A stretch of 64,000 nucleotides of DNA. Origin: Chitinophaga pinensis (lineage in GTDB: Bacteria > Bacteroidota > Bacteroidia > M30B66). The position numbers and the translations under genes are program-made. The notes under the pieces are model-generated. The model saw only the letters and a list, made by a program, of their open reading frames with translations, was not told the origin of the DNA and did no database searches. Positions 26,219 through 34,897 of the stretch are shown here, piece by piece (the stretch's first letter is position 1; each line of letters begins with the position of its first letter). Location of the stretch: assembly GCA_945883545.1 (NCBI GenBank), contig CAMCXT010000007.1, forward strand, positions 1 to 64,000, in the 5' to 3' direction.

Positions 26219-26551
26219 TTATGACTGCACTTTTCGATACCTCAATCTTTCAACCGGTTTGCCACCAGCGATATGTTCATCAACAATTTCTTGAACATCC
26301 TCCAATTGCACGTTTTTGTAGAAAATCGCATCTGGGTAAACCGCTACCATCGGACCTGATTCGCACAAATCGAAGCAACCAGTTTTTTGTGCCCTGATAG
26401 GCATGTCGAGGGCTTTGTCTTTGATTGCTTTTTTAAATGCAACTACGAGAGCTATTCCATGCTCATCTCCACAGCTTGGGCGAGGTGCATTTTCTGGTCT
26501 CTGGTTGGTGCAGATAAAAATATGTCGGTCGTAAATTCTTGGTTCGTTCAT
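26219..26551 (-). CDS. 2Fe-2S ferredoxin, thioredoxin-like fold
   Basis: 110 residues. Four Cys lie in the thioredoxin-like ferredoxin pattern: FICTNQRPENAPRPSC (first two) and GCFDLCESGPMVAVYPD (last two), as in the NuoE-like and Azotobacter FeSII-type ferredoxins. It is a small soluble electron carrier; the partner is unknown. The gene is monocistronic, about 60 bases before the beta-helix lipoprotein gene on the same strand. A TAACTTTG box ends only 4 bases from the ATG. Confidence 0.88.
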   Translation of the reverse strand: MNEPRIYDRHIFICTNQRPENAPRPSCGDEHGIALVVAFKKAIKDKALDMPIRAQKTGCFDLCESGPMVAVYPDAIFYKNVQLEDVQEIVDEHIAGGKPVERLRYRKVQS

Positions 26552-27253
26552 GCTGCAAAGTTATTTGAAAAGTACTTGGATCGATGGCAGGAATTTCTGG
26601 TTTTCTATAGTGTGCATTGTTGTTTTTTGTTCAAAGGCTTGGAGATAAATGCGTTTCAGTCTAATGATTGATGTAACTTTTTAAATAACTGCATTTTATG
26701 TGCGGGTGGATGCCAATCTCCCAAAACGGACATACGCTAAGTGTTACATTTTTAGACTATTAAAATCGAAGGGTGTATTGAAACGGTTATAATCGATTAT
26801 ATCCGGTTAATTTTAGGTTGATTGCCCATCAATCTTTAGATTGCCCCTTGGGAAGGGGATAGTTGGGTTTTTCCCAATACAATTTTGGTCAAGTTTCCAA
26901 AAAAAGTTATCCATAGATCATATCGATTTTGAGCCAATTCGAATTATGTTTTGAATAATTCAGACATTTCAAAATGATGCCACTTCACTAAATTTCAATT
27001 AGTCAATAATTTAAGCAAGATTCCATTGTCGAAAAAGTTCTTCCAGGCACCATTCAATTTCTTTGATACATTACATTGATATATCGATGAAAATCAGTCT
27101 TTTCATGTTTCATATTGAAGCAATGTTCAGTGAATAAAAGGTTCGTGATTTTTTATTAATCGGTGCATTTCAACCAACAAAAACTCTCCTAAAAGCGGGT
27201 ATTTATTTACCTTGCCCTTAAACGCAAGAACAATCAGTTCTGTCTAGCGTTCG
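26552..27253. other. 700-base AT-rich intergenic region
   Basis: No convincing gene was found on either strand. It contains a compact hairpin at about 26846-26860 (CCCCTTGGGAAGGGG) followed by TTGGGTTTTTCCC, which resembles a decayed copy of a C-arm/G-arm palindromic repeat, and a single DnaA-box-like TTATCCATA near 26911. The rest is plain AT-rich sequence between divergently transcribed genes. Confidence 0.5.
26556..26563 (-). promoter_or_regulatory. -7 promoter box of ferredoxin gene
   Basis: TAACTTTG on the minus strand, an exact TAnnTTTG match, 4 bases before the ATG. Transcription would start at or next to the start codon. Confidence 0.55.
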
Positions 27254-28174
27254 ATGTATATGGCAACAATTCTTATCACAGGAGGCACCGGATTAATTGG
27301 GCTTGGCTTAGCAGAAATGCTTAAAATACAAGGTCATAGACTTCATTTATTGAGCAGAAGCACCAAGTTGGTTAAACCCTACGATGCAGTTTTTTCTTGG
27401 GATGTAAAAAGCGGTAGCATCGATGAAAAAGCATTCGATGGAGTTGATGTGATTGTTCATCTTGCAGGAGCAGGCATAGCCGATCAACGCTGGACTGACG
27501 AGCGAAAAGCAGAGATTTTAAGTAGTCGTGTTGATTCCGCTAAGTTGATTCTCGAGACCTTGAAACATCGTAACCAAACCATTTCCGCATTTGTGAGCGG
27601 ATCTGCCATTGGTTGGTATGGTGCTTATTCCGATTCACTGATTCACAACGAAACAGAACCTGCTGCATCCGATTTTATGGGCGAAACATGCCGTAAATGG
27701 GAATATGCAGCAGATCTTTTTCATGATGTTGCAGAACGAATTGTGAAAATTAGAACCGGTGTTGTGCTAGATAAAAACAGTGGCGCATTGCCCAAAATGG
27801 CACAACCTGTACAGTGGTTTGTAGGCTCACCTTTGGGATCAGGTAAGCAACAAATTCCTTGGATTCACTGGAAAGACATCTGCACAATTTTCACCAATGC
27901 CGTTTCCGACAGTCGATACTATGGTGCCATCAATGCCATAGCAACAGAAAATTGCACTAACAAGGAGTTTACGAAGGTTCTAGCGATAGTTTTACATAGA
28001 CCGATGCTTCCGATTCATGTTCCTTCATTTGTAATCAAAGCACTTTTTGGTGAAATGGCTGCTGTGGTGCTCGAAGGCAGTAAGGTTTCAAACCACAGGA
28101 TCAAACAAATGGGATATGATTTTAAATTCTCAAACCTTGAGGAAGCATTGAAAGATATTATAGTTGCCAAATAG
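27254..28174 (+). CDS. TIGR01777-family NAD(P)-binding epimerase-like protein (YfcH-like)
   Basis: 306 residues. The N-terminal Rossmann motif reads ILITGGTGLIGLGLAEML, followed by VDVIVHLAGAGIADQRWTDERK and FVSGSAIGWYG, which together mark the TIGR01777 subfamily of extended short-chain dehydrogenases. IPWIHWKDICTIF and the C-terminal KVSNHRIKQMGYDFKF complete it. The family is widespread, yet its substrate remains unknown. A second in-frame ATG two codons downstream (27260) is an equally good start. No operon partner. Confidence 0.92.
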   Translation: MYMATILITGGTGLIGLGLAEMLKIQGHRLHLLSRSTKLVKPYDAVFSWDVKSGSIDEKAFDGVDVIVHLAGAGIADQRWTDERKAEILSSRVDSAKLILETLKHRNQTISAFVSGSAIGWYGAYSDSLIHNETEPAASDFMGETCRKWEYAADLFHDVAERIVKIRTGVVLDKNSGALPKMAQPVQWFVGSPLGSGKQQIPWIHWKDICTIFTNAVSDSRYYGAINAIATENCTNKEFTKVLAIVLHRPMLPIHVPSFVIKALFGEMAAVVLEGSKVSNHRIKQMGYDFKFSNLEEALKDIIVAK

Positions 28175-28309
28175 CAGGAAACATAAGAGTTTATGCTCAG
28201 GTTGAATCAAGAAAAGATTAATTAATATTGTGCTAGTTCATTCGTTTCTGTGCTGAATAATCAATATTCGGAAGAATTAAGAGGGACATTCATATGAATT
28301 TATTTTTTC

Positions 28310-29848
28310 ATGAATGCAATATTGAAGAATTTATTTAATAAGAATATTCTCGCCTTTTCATTACTAATTAACCTGCCTATTTTATTTGAGCCACAAATGA
28401 TTGCTCAATTTTTAAGCACAGGTGGAATTGGTCAAATATGGGTTTTGTGGGCTACCGCTATTGGATTTGCATTTGGTACTGTTTTCATTGCCCCTTTGTG
28501 GAAGAAATTGCCAATTAAAACTGAAAACGAAATCCATAATTTCAGATACGATGGAGCTTGGGCAGGTTTTTTAGCAAAATTCAGATCAATATATTTAGGG
28601 ATAATCGTTATCCCGCTTATTGGTGCACAATTAATTTTATCCTTTGCTGCAATTGTATCTCCTGTTATAGGGGTGAGTAAATCACTCACTATTCTTCTTG
28701 CAGGTGCTTTTATGATTCTGATATTGTATTCCAATAATATTAAAAATAGGATTCGAATTGATGCAATAATTGGATTGTCGAGTTTAGTTATTTTATTATT
28801 GGTTGGATTTTATTGGATTTTCGGTCAAACCCAACATAATGTGGCTCTTATAGATTCGAACATATCTTTATTTAATCTAAATGAAAGCTGGGTAAATATT
28901 TTATTCATTTTCGGATTTCATTGGATTGCAACTGGCATTTACGACTTTCCTGATATGGAGGGACAAAAACTGCTTACTTCCGCCAATCAGAAGGATTCAC
29001 GACAGTTGTTTCGCCTAATTTTATTGATGATTGTAGCTCAGTATTTTGTTTATTCTCTAGGCTACAGGGCATTCATGAATTTTGGTGGAAAAGAATTAAA
29101 GGGAGAATTAATAATTAGCGATTATATCAATCATGCTATACCAGTAATTCGATATTCATTGTTGCTTTTTGTTTTCATTCCATTTATTGGAACTATTTCG
29201 AATTTTCAATTATGGTCAGGTACACTAATTTCAGGACTCTCATCTAAGCAGGAGAATAAATTCAGACAGATTGGAATGCTTGTATTTACAGTTTTTTCGA
29301 TTTTATGGAGTTTAGAGAGTGAAAGCGTTTGGGGTATCGTACAATACTTATTTGTGATATCAGCTGGTGTTGGACCAGTTTTTATTTTAAGATGGTATTG
29401 GCATAGAATAACTGCCAAAGTTCAATTTGTGGCAATGATTTCTTCATTGATTTACGCTAACTTATTTATCATTCTTGAAAGGAATTGGCTTGGTTTTGCC
29501 CGTTTTTTATTAGATGCATCCGAATGGATAAATCTTAAGCCATATTTTTTCCAAGTCCTAATTGTAACCACAGCTGTTGTATTAACTTGGCTAATTGTTG
29601 CACTTTCAAGCAAAACGGCCACTAAAGAAGTATTCAATCGTTTTAATGCATATTCAAGAGGTTTAGAAGCGCTGAAAAACAAATCGAATTGGAGTGCCTT
29701 TATTTTCTTGGCCATTCTAATTGTTAGTTCAAGAATTTTTTCATGGTATTTGGTTGTTGGAGAATATCTTGTCTCAGCTTTTTTCTCATTAATAATGATG
29801 GTCTGTTTGTTTCTATATGTCAAAGGATTGAATGTGAAGCAAGTTTAA
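28310..29848 (+). CDS. polytopic membrane transporter, divergent sodium:solute symporter-like
   Basis: 512 residues with about 12-13 hydrophobic segments spread over the whole length. The segment near GPVFILRWYWHRI and the preceding helix pattern resemble the end of the core domain of SSS-family sodium/solute symporters of Bacteroidota. The N-terminal helices also fit (NLPILFEPQMIAQFL). No binding-site motif allows a substrate to be named. The composition is more AT-rich than that of the housekeeping genes, which may indicate transfer. The next gene (an HTH-like protein) follows after 26 bases and may be co-transcribed. Confidence 0.6.
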   Translation: MNAILKNLFNKNILAFSLLINLPILFEPQMIAQFLSTGGIGQIWVLWATAIGFAFGTVFIAPLWKKLPIKTENEIHNFRYDGAWAGFLAKFRSIYLGIIVIPLIGAQLILSFAAIVSPVIGVSKSLTILLAGAFMILILYSNNIKNRIRIDAIIGLSSLVILLLVGFYWIFGQTQHNVALIDSNISLFNLNESWVNILFIFGFHWIATGIYDFPDMEGQKLLTSANQKDSRQLFRLILLMIVAQYFVYSLGYRAFMNFGGKELKGELIISDYINHAIPVIRYSLLLFVFIPFIGTISNFQLWSGTLISGLSSKQENKFRQIGMLVFTVFSILWSLESESVWGIVQYLFVISAGVGPVFILRWYWHRITAKVQFVAMISSLIYANLFIILERNWLGFARFLLDASEWINLKPYFFQVLIVTTAVVLTWLIVALSSKTATKEVFNRFNAYSRGLEALKNKSNWSAFIFLAILIVSSRIFSWYLVVGEYLVSAFFSLIMMVCLFLYVKGLNVKQV

Positions 29849-29874
29849 TTTGATGTTTAAATAATAGGATTAGT

Positions 29875-30984
29875 ATGCCTAAACCCAAACACGCAATTGA
29901 GCCATATTGCATTCAACGGCTTAAAAAGGAGATTCAACTATTTGTTGGAATTCAAGTAAATAACAGGCCATCTTGTATGTCATTAAGTGAAGAATTGAGG
30001 GCTCATTATGGCTTGTCCGTTTCTTCTTCTACCATCGCGAGATTGTTTCTCAACGATACAGAACACCATCATTTTTACCTAGATACACTTGATAAATTTT
30101 GCAACTTGGTTCAAAAAGGGAGCAATTGGAATCAATATTGTGAATCTGTTCTGATTCAAAAGGATCAGGCTTTATCAATTGGTATTCACCACGAAATTGA
30201 TTTTAGGAATTCTTTGCTATATATCAACTTTGAATTTTCTGGTTGGAAAGTGCTAAGAAATTATTTTGAGCGTCTTCAACCTTATTTGTATCATTCAAAT
30301 TATCAGTATATTACTTTGGATTTAGGCGGAGCATTGCATCGCATAGCTCAGAGCGACAATACATTTGAAAAAAGTCTGTATAAGAATTTTGTAGGTTTTG
30401 AGTCTGTTCGAAAAAGCTATTTTGAACTACTTGCTGATCCGGAATTTAAGTCGCCTTTTTATAAAGACGGCTTAAATTTGTATGGTCAAACAATTAATTA
30501 TTCGCATCCAAATGCTTCAAATGATTTGTGTTTCTATTTAAGTATGCTTTGCTTAAACAACGATAAGAATAATGAATTGGATGCGTTTATAGAACATTAC
30601 GCAAGGCTCGTTGATAATTTTAATCTTTTAAATGTTATTAATTCAAATATTCACCCTTTCAATATTGGACGTTTTTTGGCTGTGCTTTTGATTCATAAAT
30701 ACAGATTCCAAAAAGCGTTGTTTGATTCTTGTTTTGCCGACGTAATTCTATTCATTAAGAGCAATTTAAGCAGATGGACTTCCTATGAGAAGAGGCTGAT
30801 ACTGTATTTTATAGTTTTTGGTCTTGCTCGTTCGAATGCACCTTATAAATTTTTTAAAGTTGTGGAGACGACTTTAGGATTTCATTTTCTTGATGGCAAA
30901 GACTTGAATGATTCTATAACTCGTTTCCTTTACAGCAAGGAGCCCAATACTATTTCGTGGTATCGAAGATGGGGCACCCTTTAA
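29875..30984 (+). CDS. unrecognised protein, HTH-like N-terminus plus helical domain (paralogue of the 33347 gene)
   Basis: 369 residues. The first 95 residues (KKEIQLF...PSCMSLSEELRAHYGLSVSSSTIARLFLND...TLDKFCNLVQKGSNWNQY) share a pattern with the product at 33347-34663: an S-x-x-T-x-x-R-L-F helix-turn-helix-like element, then a TL..... helix and a final W-x-x-(Y/F). I have seen this layout at the front of several uncharacterised Bacteroidota proteins and infer DNA binding. The remainder is helical, aromatic-rich and unrecognised. It follows the transporter gene by 26 bases on the same strand. Confidence 0.55.
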   Translation: MPKPKHAIEPYCIQRLKKEIQLFVGIQVNNRPSCMSLSEELRAHYGLSVSSSTIARLFLNDTEHHHFYLDTLDKFCNLVQKGSNWNQYCESVLIQKDQALSIGIHHEIDFRNSLLYINFEFSGWKVLRNYFERLQPYLYHSNYQYITLDLGGALHRIAQSDNTFEKSLYKNFVGFESVRKSYFELLADPEFKSPFYKDGLNLYGQTINYSHPNASNDLCFYLSMLCLNNDKNNELDAFIEHYARLVDNFNLLNVINSNIHPFNIGRFLAVLLIHKYRFQKALFDSCFADVILFIKSNLSRWTSYEKRLILYFIVFGLARSNAPYKFFKVVETTLGFHFLDGKDLNDSITRFLYSKEPNTISWYRRWGTL

Positions 30985-31137
30985 GCGGTAATTTACTTGA
31001 ACAAATTGTAATTTAATCGCTCTTACGGCGCTATTTTAATCTTTATAGAATTGAGACTTCAGCATTAATTAGCATTTAATAGTTGTTGATAGATTTACTT
31101 CCTTACTAGGATATTTAAAATTCCATAATTTCACTTC

Positions 31138-32634
31138 ATGCCCAATCTCTCAAAATCACGATTTGTATCAGGCGCTCAGTGCGAAAAGAAGCTCTTTTTT
31201 GATGTCAATCGTAAAGATTTAAAACCCCCTGTTTCAACGCAAAAGCAAGCGTTGTTCGACGCTGGTCATGCAATTGGCTTCTTGGCGCAACAAATGTTTC
31301 AAGGCGGATTGGATGCCACAAGCGAAATGAATGGAAACTGGTCGTTGGCCATTGACAGAACCAAATCATGGATTCAAAAAGGTCAGCAAACCATTTATGA
31401 AGCTGCGTTTTCTATCCCAAGTGGATTTGCAGCCTTAGATATCCTGCACAACCAAAATGGCGAACGCTGGGCCATTGAAGTAAAGAGCAGCACTTCTGTC
31501 AAAGAATACCACTTGAACGATGCTGCTTTTCAGTATTTTGTGATGAATAACGCAGGATTCAATCCCGATCGTTTTTTCCTGATGCACATCAATAAGCAAT
31601 ACGTTCGCAATGGCAATATTGATGTGCAGAATTTGTTTCATCTCGAAGAAATTACACAACAGGTTTTAGAACGGCAATCATGGGTGAGTGCCACACATCA
31701 ACGGCTCGTTCAAATGCTCGTCAATGGTTCTGAACCGCAAGTGGCCATTGGGAAGCATTGCTCCGATCCCTTTTCTTGCGATTACCAACATCATTGCTGG
31801 AAACATCTCCCCGATAACAATGTATTCAATTTATATTCACCAAGTGGAAAGGATTGGCAATTGTATGGCGCAGGCGTTTTAGCTATCGATGACATTCCGG
31901 TCGAATTCCCATTAAACCACCGCCAGCAATTACAAGTAGAAGGCGCGAAGTTTCAGCAGTCGTATTTTGACAAACAAGCTATCAATGAATTCGTGTCGCA
32001 GTTCATCGCGCCACTTCATTTCTTTGATTTTGAGACCGTTAATCCAGTATTGCCGGTTCTGGATGGTACTCGACCTTTTCAGCAAATTCCATTTCAATAT
32101 TCATTGCACGTATCCGATATTAATGGAAACATTCAAGATCACTTCGAGTTTTTACCCGATCCTTCTGCGTTTAAAATCGGTTTGAGTATGGAAGAAGATC
32201 CTCGATATCAATTAATTCAGCAACTCAAGTCGAATATTGCACAAACGGGTTCTATTGTAGCGTACAATGCCTCGTTTGAGATTGGCCGACTAAAGGATCT
32301 GGCGGCAAGTTTCCCGCAGGAAGAGGCTTTTTTGCAAAGCTTGATCGATCGTTTTGTTGATTTGCTCATTCCGTTTAAAAAAGCTTGGTTTTATTTACCG
32401 GAAATGGGTGGTTCCGCCTCCATTAAGTCGGTTTTACCAGCCATTGATCCTCAGTTTTCTTATGCCGATTTAAAAGTGAACAACGGCGGTGATGCTTCAA
32501 GCATTTATCTGGCAGGCATCAATGGCATGTTTCAGGAAGAATGGACTTCCACCCGAGAAGCTTTGTTGCGCTACTGCAAAAGAGATTCAGAAGGAATGGT
32601 GGTGGTTTATCGGGCGTTGAAAGGGCTCTATTGA
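31138..32634 (+). CDS. DUF2779 protein: Cas4-like PD-(D/E)xK nuclease fused to DEDD-type exonuclease fold
   Basis: 498 residues. N-terminal half: Cys15 and a later trio Cys208, Cys214, Cys220 form the iron-sulphur cluster pattern of Cas4/AddB-type nucleases, with ALDILHNQNGERWAIEVKSS supplying Asp101, Glu114 and Lys116 as the PD-(D/E)xK set. C-terminal half: HFFDFETVNP (Asp297, Glu299), IVAYNASFEIGRL (Asn377, Glu381) and YCKRDSEGM resemble the ExoI/ExoII/ExoIII motifs of DEDD exonucleases. Two nuclease folds in one chain suggest DNA end processing, but the biological role is not known. There are no cas genes nearby. Confidence 0.85.
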   Translation: MPNLSKSRFVSGAQCEKKLFFDVNRKDLKPPVSTQKQALFDAGHAIGFLAQQMFQGGLDATSEMNGNWSLAIDRTKSWIQKGQQTIYEAAFSIPSGFAALDILHNQNGERWAIEVKSSTSVKEYHLNDAAFQYFVMNNAGFNPDRFFLMHINKQYVRNGNIDVQNLFHLEEITQQVLERQSWVSATHQRLVQMLVNGSEPQVAIGKHCSDPFSCDYQHHCWKHLPDNNVFNLYSPSGKDWQLYGAGVLAIDDIPVEFPLNHRQQLQVEGAKFQQSYFDKQAINEFVSQFIAPLHFFDFETVNPVLPVLDGTRPFQQIPFQYSLHVSDINGNIQDHFEFLPDPSAFKIGLSMEEDPRYQLIQQLKSNIAQTGSIVAYNASFEIGRLKDLAASFPQEEAFLQSLIDRFVDLLIPFKKAWFYLPEMGGSASIKSVLPAIDPQFSYADLKVNNGGDASSIYLAGINGMFQEEWTSTREALLRYCKRDSEGMVVVYRALKGLY

Positions 32635-32783
32635 AACGCGCTACAGTTATTTCATATCCAGTCAATCTTAGGAAGTATGGGAACGACTATGATCTTCAGA
32701 AAATCGAACAAAAGATTGACTGGGAAAATTTTCCTTGGAAAAACGCGAAGGAGAATTGGCAATACGAGGACAGACCATTTTAG
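32631..32783 (+). CDS. possible 50-residue protein coupled to the DUF2779 gene
   Basis: A frame starting with TTG at 32631 overlaps the stop of the preceding gene as TTGA, a coupling arrangement, and runs to a TAG at 32783. Its product (YPVNLRKYGNDYDLQKIEQK, then DWENFPWKNAKENWQYEDRP) has protein-like composition with many charged and aromatic residues. It may be a real small protein or the tail of a lost gene. No family recognised. Confidence 0.3.
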   Translation: MKRATVISYPVNLRKYGNDYDLQKIEQKIDWENFPWKNAKENWQYEDRPF

Positions 32784-32827
32784 TAGTTTTAATGCATTAA
32801 ACGATAAAGTAATTTTATATAGACAGT

Positions 32828-33238
32828 ATGGATGATTTTGATTTTACTAGAGATGATTCTCCAACACATTATGCCACATCTGTTGTTTACAGTAAGAATT
32901 TGGTTGGATATGTGATTGCCGTTTTAAATCCAGCATTGGATTTGCTTACCACAGGCACCTTAACTGAAAACGACTATGAGCTTCCTGAAATCATCATGGC
33001 GTTCACTGGAGATCTGCTTACAGGCAAGGATACATCGCTACTCGTTGTGTCGAATGAAGCAATTCTTAATAAGCACGCATTTATTCAGGTAAAATGGGAT
33101 GAAGTGATTGTAGAAAAATCGAGAACCTCGGCTTATGTTACCCTTCAGCCAGATTGGTACCCATTTCATTTCAACTTCACTCCTTATGAAAGGATGGCTT
33201 GGAACCAGCTGGTGAAAGTTGTGTTGAAGAGAATGTAA
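32828..33238 (+). CDS. unrecognised small acidic protein
   Basis: 136 residues, no signal peptide or membrane segment. It starts MDDFDFTRDDSPTHYATSVV and is a mix of strands and helices, with a C-terminal FHFNFTPYERMAWNQLVKVV. The codon usage and even length of strands suggest a real, soluble protein. No family recognised, and no motif points to an activity. It sits between the DUF2779 gene and the HTH-like gene; about 108 bases of AT-rich sequence separate it from the latter. Confidence 0.5.
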   Translation: MDDFDFTRDDSPTHYATSVVYSKNLVGYVIAVLNPALDLLTTGTLTENDYELPEIIMAFTGDLLTGKDTSLLVVSNEAILNKHAFIQVKWDEVIVEKSRTSAYVTLQPDWYPFHFNFTPYERMAWNQLVKVVLKRM

Positions 33239-33334
33239 TGCAAGGTTTTTATTTTGATATCAAACCATTTATATAAAAAATAAGCCCAAATATGCCAATT
33301 CGACTTAATGCTACTAGAAGGATTCTAATTCTTT

Positions 33335-33342
33335 TATTTTTG
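33335..33342 (+). promoter_or_regulatory. -7 promoter box of HTH-like gene
   Basis: TATTTTTG, an exact TAnnTTTG match, ends 4 bases before the ATG at 33347, implying a leaderless mRNA. Confidence 0.5.
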
Positions 33343-33346
33343 CGAA

Positions 33347-34663
33347 ATGCCTAAAAGTCGCACCAAAACCAATTTGTATGATATCGACCTGGTGATGCGT
33401 GCAATTCAGGATCGGTTTGCGGTTCAGGTAAGCGACAACCCAAGCCTTCAGTGTTTAATCAATGAAATTGAAGTGGCTGGCTACAAAACAGATTTGAGCC
33501 GGAACACTTGGAGAAGGCTTTTTGGGATGATTAAAAACGAACATTCGCAAAGCATTACCACACTCAATATTTTAGCCGATTTCGCTGGATTCCCTTCATG
33601 GGTCGAGTTTCTCCAATCGAATTCGCTAGAAACTGTTCGAGATTTTAATTTCCGATTTGCCCATTATGTTGCAGGCAATACTTCCTTGCCCGATATCCAT
33701 GCCGCTTTTGTTGCAATGGGTCCGTCGGCCGCTTTCTATCGATTCCTCCAGCAGTGTTTAATTCTAGCAGCAGGCCAAAATCAATCTGAAGTTATTCGTT
33801 CTATTTATCAGAATGAGGCATGGTTTCCTTTTGATGTTCAAAACAAAGATGCTGCATACGAAGAGTTCAACTTGCATCAACTGGTTGGTATCTATTGCTT
33901 TCAAAAATCGATTCCTGGCTTCGCAGATGCGCTGTCAGAAAACGCCCAAGCGCTGAAGCGAGTGCTACAGTATAGCGTTCAATATGGAAATGGTGCAGAG
34001 CAGTATATTCAGCTTTTCAATAGAGCCGTCGACTTGAAGCTGTTCGATTCTGAGCCAGATTTTGCTCACTCTATTTTAGCATATCATCACTATTTATTGG
34101 GAGATGCAGATAAAGCTAAAATTCATTTGAATCAACTTGGAAGCTACGAAATCGCTCCTGAGCGTTTGTTGCCTTCGGGAAGAATTCGATGTCTCCAATG
34201 GGCGCTCAGTAAACATGAAGTTACAGATGGCGATATATCCGCAATTGTTGCGAATGATTTTAAGCTTTTTAAAAACAAGGCACAGCATCTCGACGCATTT
34301 AGCTTTTATCTCTTGTATGTACTGAGGTATTTATACCATGCCGAACGCAACGAATTGGGAATTAAACTATTGGCTACTTATTATCCCAAGGGCCCATCAA
34401 GTATCTCCTTTTGGTCGGGTGTAGTTTGGAACAGATTGCGAATTTATATTGCCGCTCTTCACATGAAATTAAATAATCATGAAGCGGCATTAAACGCTTT
34501 TAATAAAATTCGAGTAGAATGGTTCGATACATTCCATTTCAAATCCGATTTGAACGATTATGTTGAACTCCAAAATACAATAAAAGCAAAAATAAAAATC
34601 CCCGTTCTCGCGGGAAAGAGAAACGGGGATAGTGCGACAAACCAACACGTCGCGGGTTTATAA
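33347..34663 (+). CDS. unrecognised protein, HTH-like N-terminus plus helical-repeat domain
   Basis: 438 residues. Residues 1-95 (AIQDRFAVQVSDNPSLQCLI, then LSRNTWRRLFGMIKN and TTLNILADFAGFPSWVEFL) are the clearer copy of the HTH-like element shared with the 29875-30984 product. The rest is a run of helical pairs (for example AHSILAYHHYLLGDADKAKIHLNQL and AALHMKLNNHEAALNAFNKI) that looks like TPR-type repeats. A regulator that senses a protein or peptide partner is one plausible reading. The last 22 codons overlap, on the opposite strand, the terminator of a candidate small RNA, so the natural C-terminus may be of little importance. Confidence 0.55.
   Translation: MPKSRTKTNLYDIDLVMRAIQDRFAVQVSDNPSLQCLINEIEVAGYKTDLSRNTWRRLFGMIKNEHSQSITTLNILADFAGFPSWVEFLQSNSLETVRDFNFRFAHYVAGNTSLPDIHAAFVAMGPSAAFYRFLQQCLILAAGQNQSEVIRSIYQNEAWFPFDVQNKDAAYEEFNLHQLVGIYCFQKSIPGFADALSENAQALKRVLQYSVQYGNGAEQYIQLFNRAVDLKLFDSEPDFAHSILAYHHYLLGDADKAKIHLNQLGSYEIAPERLLPSGRIRCLQWALSKHEVTDGDISAIVANDFKLFKNKAQHLDAFSFYLLYVLRYLYHAERNELGIKLLATYYPKGPSSISFWSGVVWNRLRIYIAALHMKLNNHEAALNAFNKIRVEWFDTFHFKSDLNDYVELQNTIKAKIKIPVLAGKRNGDSATNQHVAGL
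34587..34630 (-). terminator. intrinsic terminator of candidate small RNA
   Basis: Minus-strand stem ATCCCCGTTTCTC / GAGAACGGGGAT with loop TTTCCCGC, followed by TTTTTATTTTT. On the plus strand there is no T run, so it acts only on minus-strand transcripts. Confidence 0.75.
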
Positions 34664-34723
34664 CTTTAATAATTGCATGTTTCCTCGCGTGCGCTTTTCA
34701 ACGTTAGCGAATCCTTCTTATTA
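34588..34723 (-). ncRNA. candidate small RNA with own promoter and terminator
   Basis: On the minus strand a TAATTTTG box (34729-34736) precedes a GC-richer stretch of about 136 bases with no plausible reading frame. It ends in a textbook intrinsic terminator: arms 34618-34630 and 34598-34609 (11 pairs, one bulge) followed by a T-rich run (TTTTTATTTTT). A second stem pairs GCGAC with GTCGC at 34649-34653/34634-34638. It converges on the HTH-like gene and is antisense to its last 60-70 bases. The family (a 6S-Flavo-like or other RNA) could not be decided by eye. Confidence 0.55.
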
Positions 34724-34728
34724 GTTTA

Positions 34729-34736
34729 CAAAATTA
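34729..34736 (-). promoter_or_regulatory. -7 promoter box of candidate small RNA
   Basis: TAATTTTG on the minus strand, an exact TAnnTTTG match with no open reading frame downstream, which is the main reason to suspect a non-coding transcript. Confidence 0.5.
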
Positions 34737-34897
34737 CGTATTGCTGGATGTCGTTTTAGTCCAAGTTGGCTCAAGTTGATGGTTGTTGTTTTTGAATATC
34801 TTCTAAAACAAAATGAGTGAGAATACTCAATTATGTAATTTTTACTGCCTGAAACTTTCAGCACTACGATTTAATTTTGCAATTAAATTACTTTTAA

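Noticed and set aside
26552-27253. Replication origin in the AT-rich gap
   Set aside because: Only one weak DnaA-box-like site (TTATCCATA), with no cluster of boxes and no dnaA, dnaN or gyr genes nearby.
34587-34730. tmRNA or RNase P RNA
   Set aside because: None of their conserved cores (tRNA-like ends with tag frame; GAGGAAAGUCC) is present.
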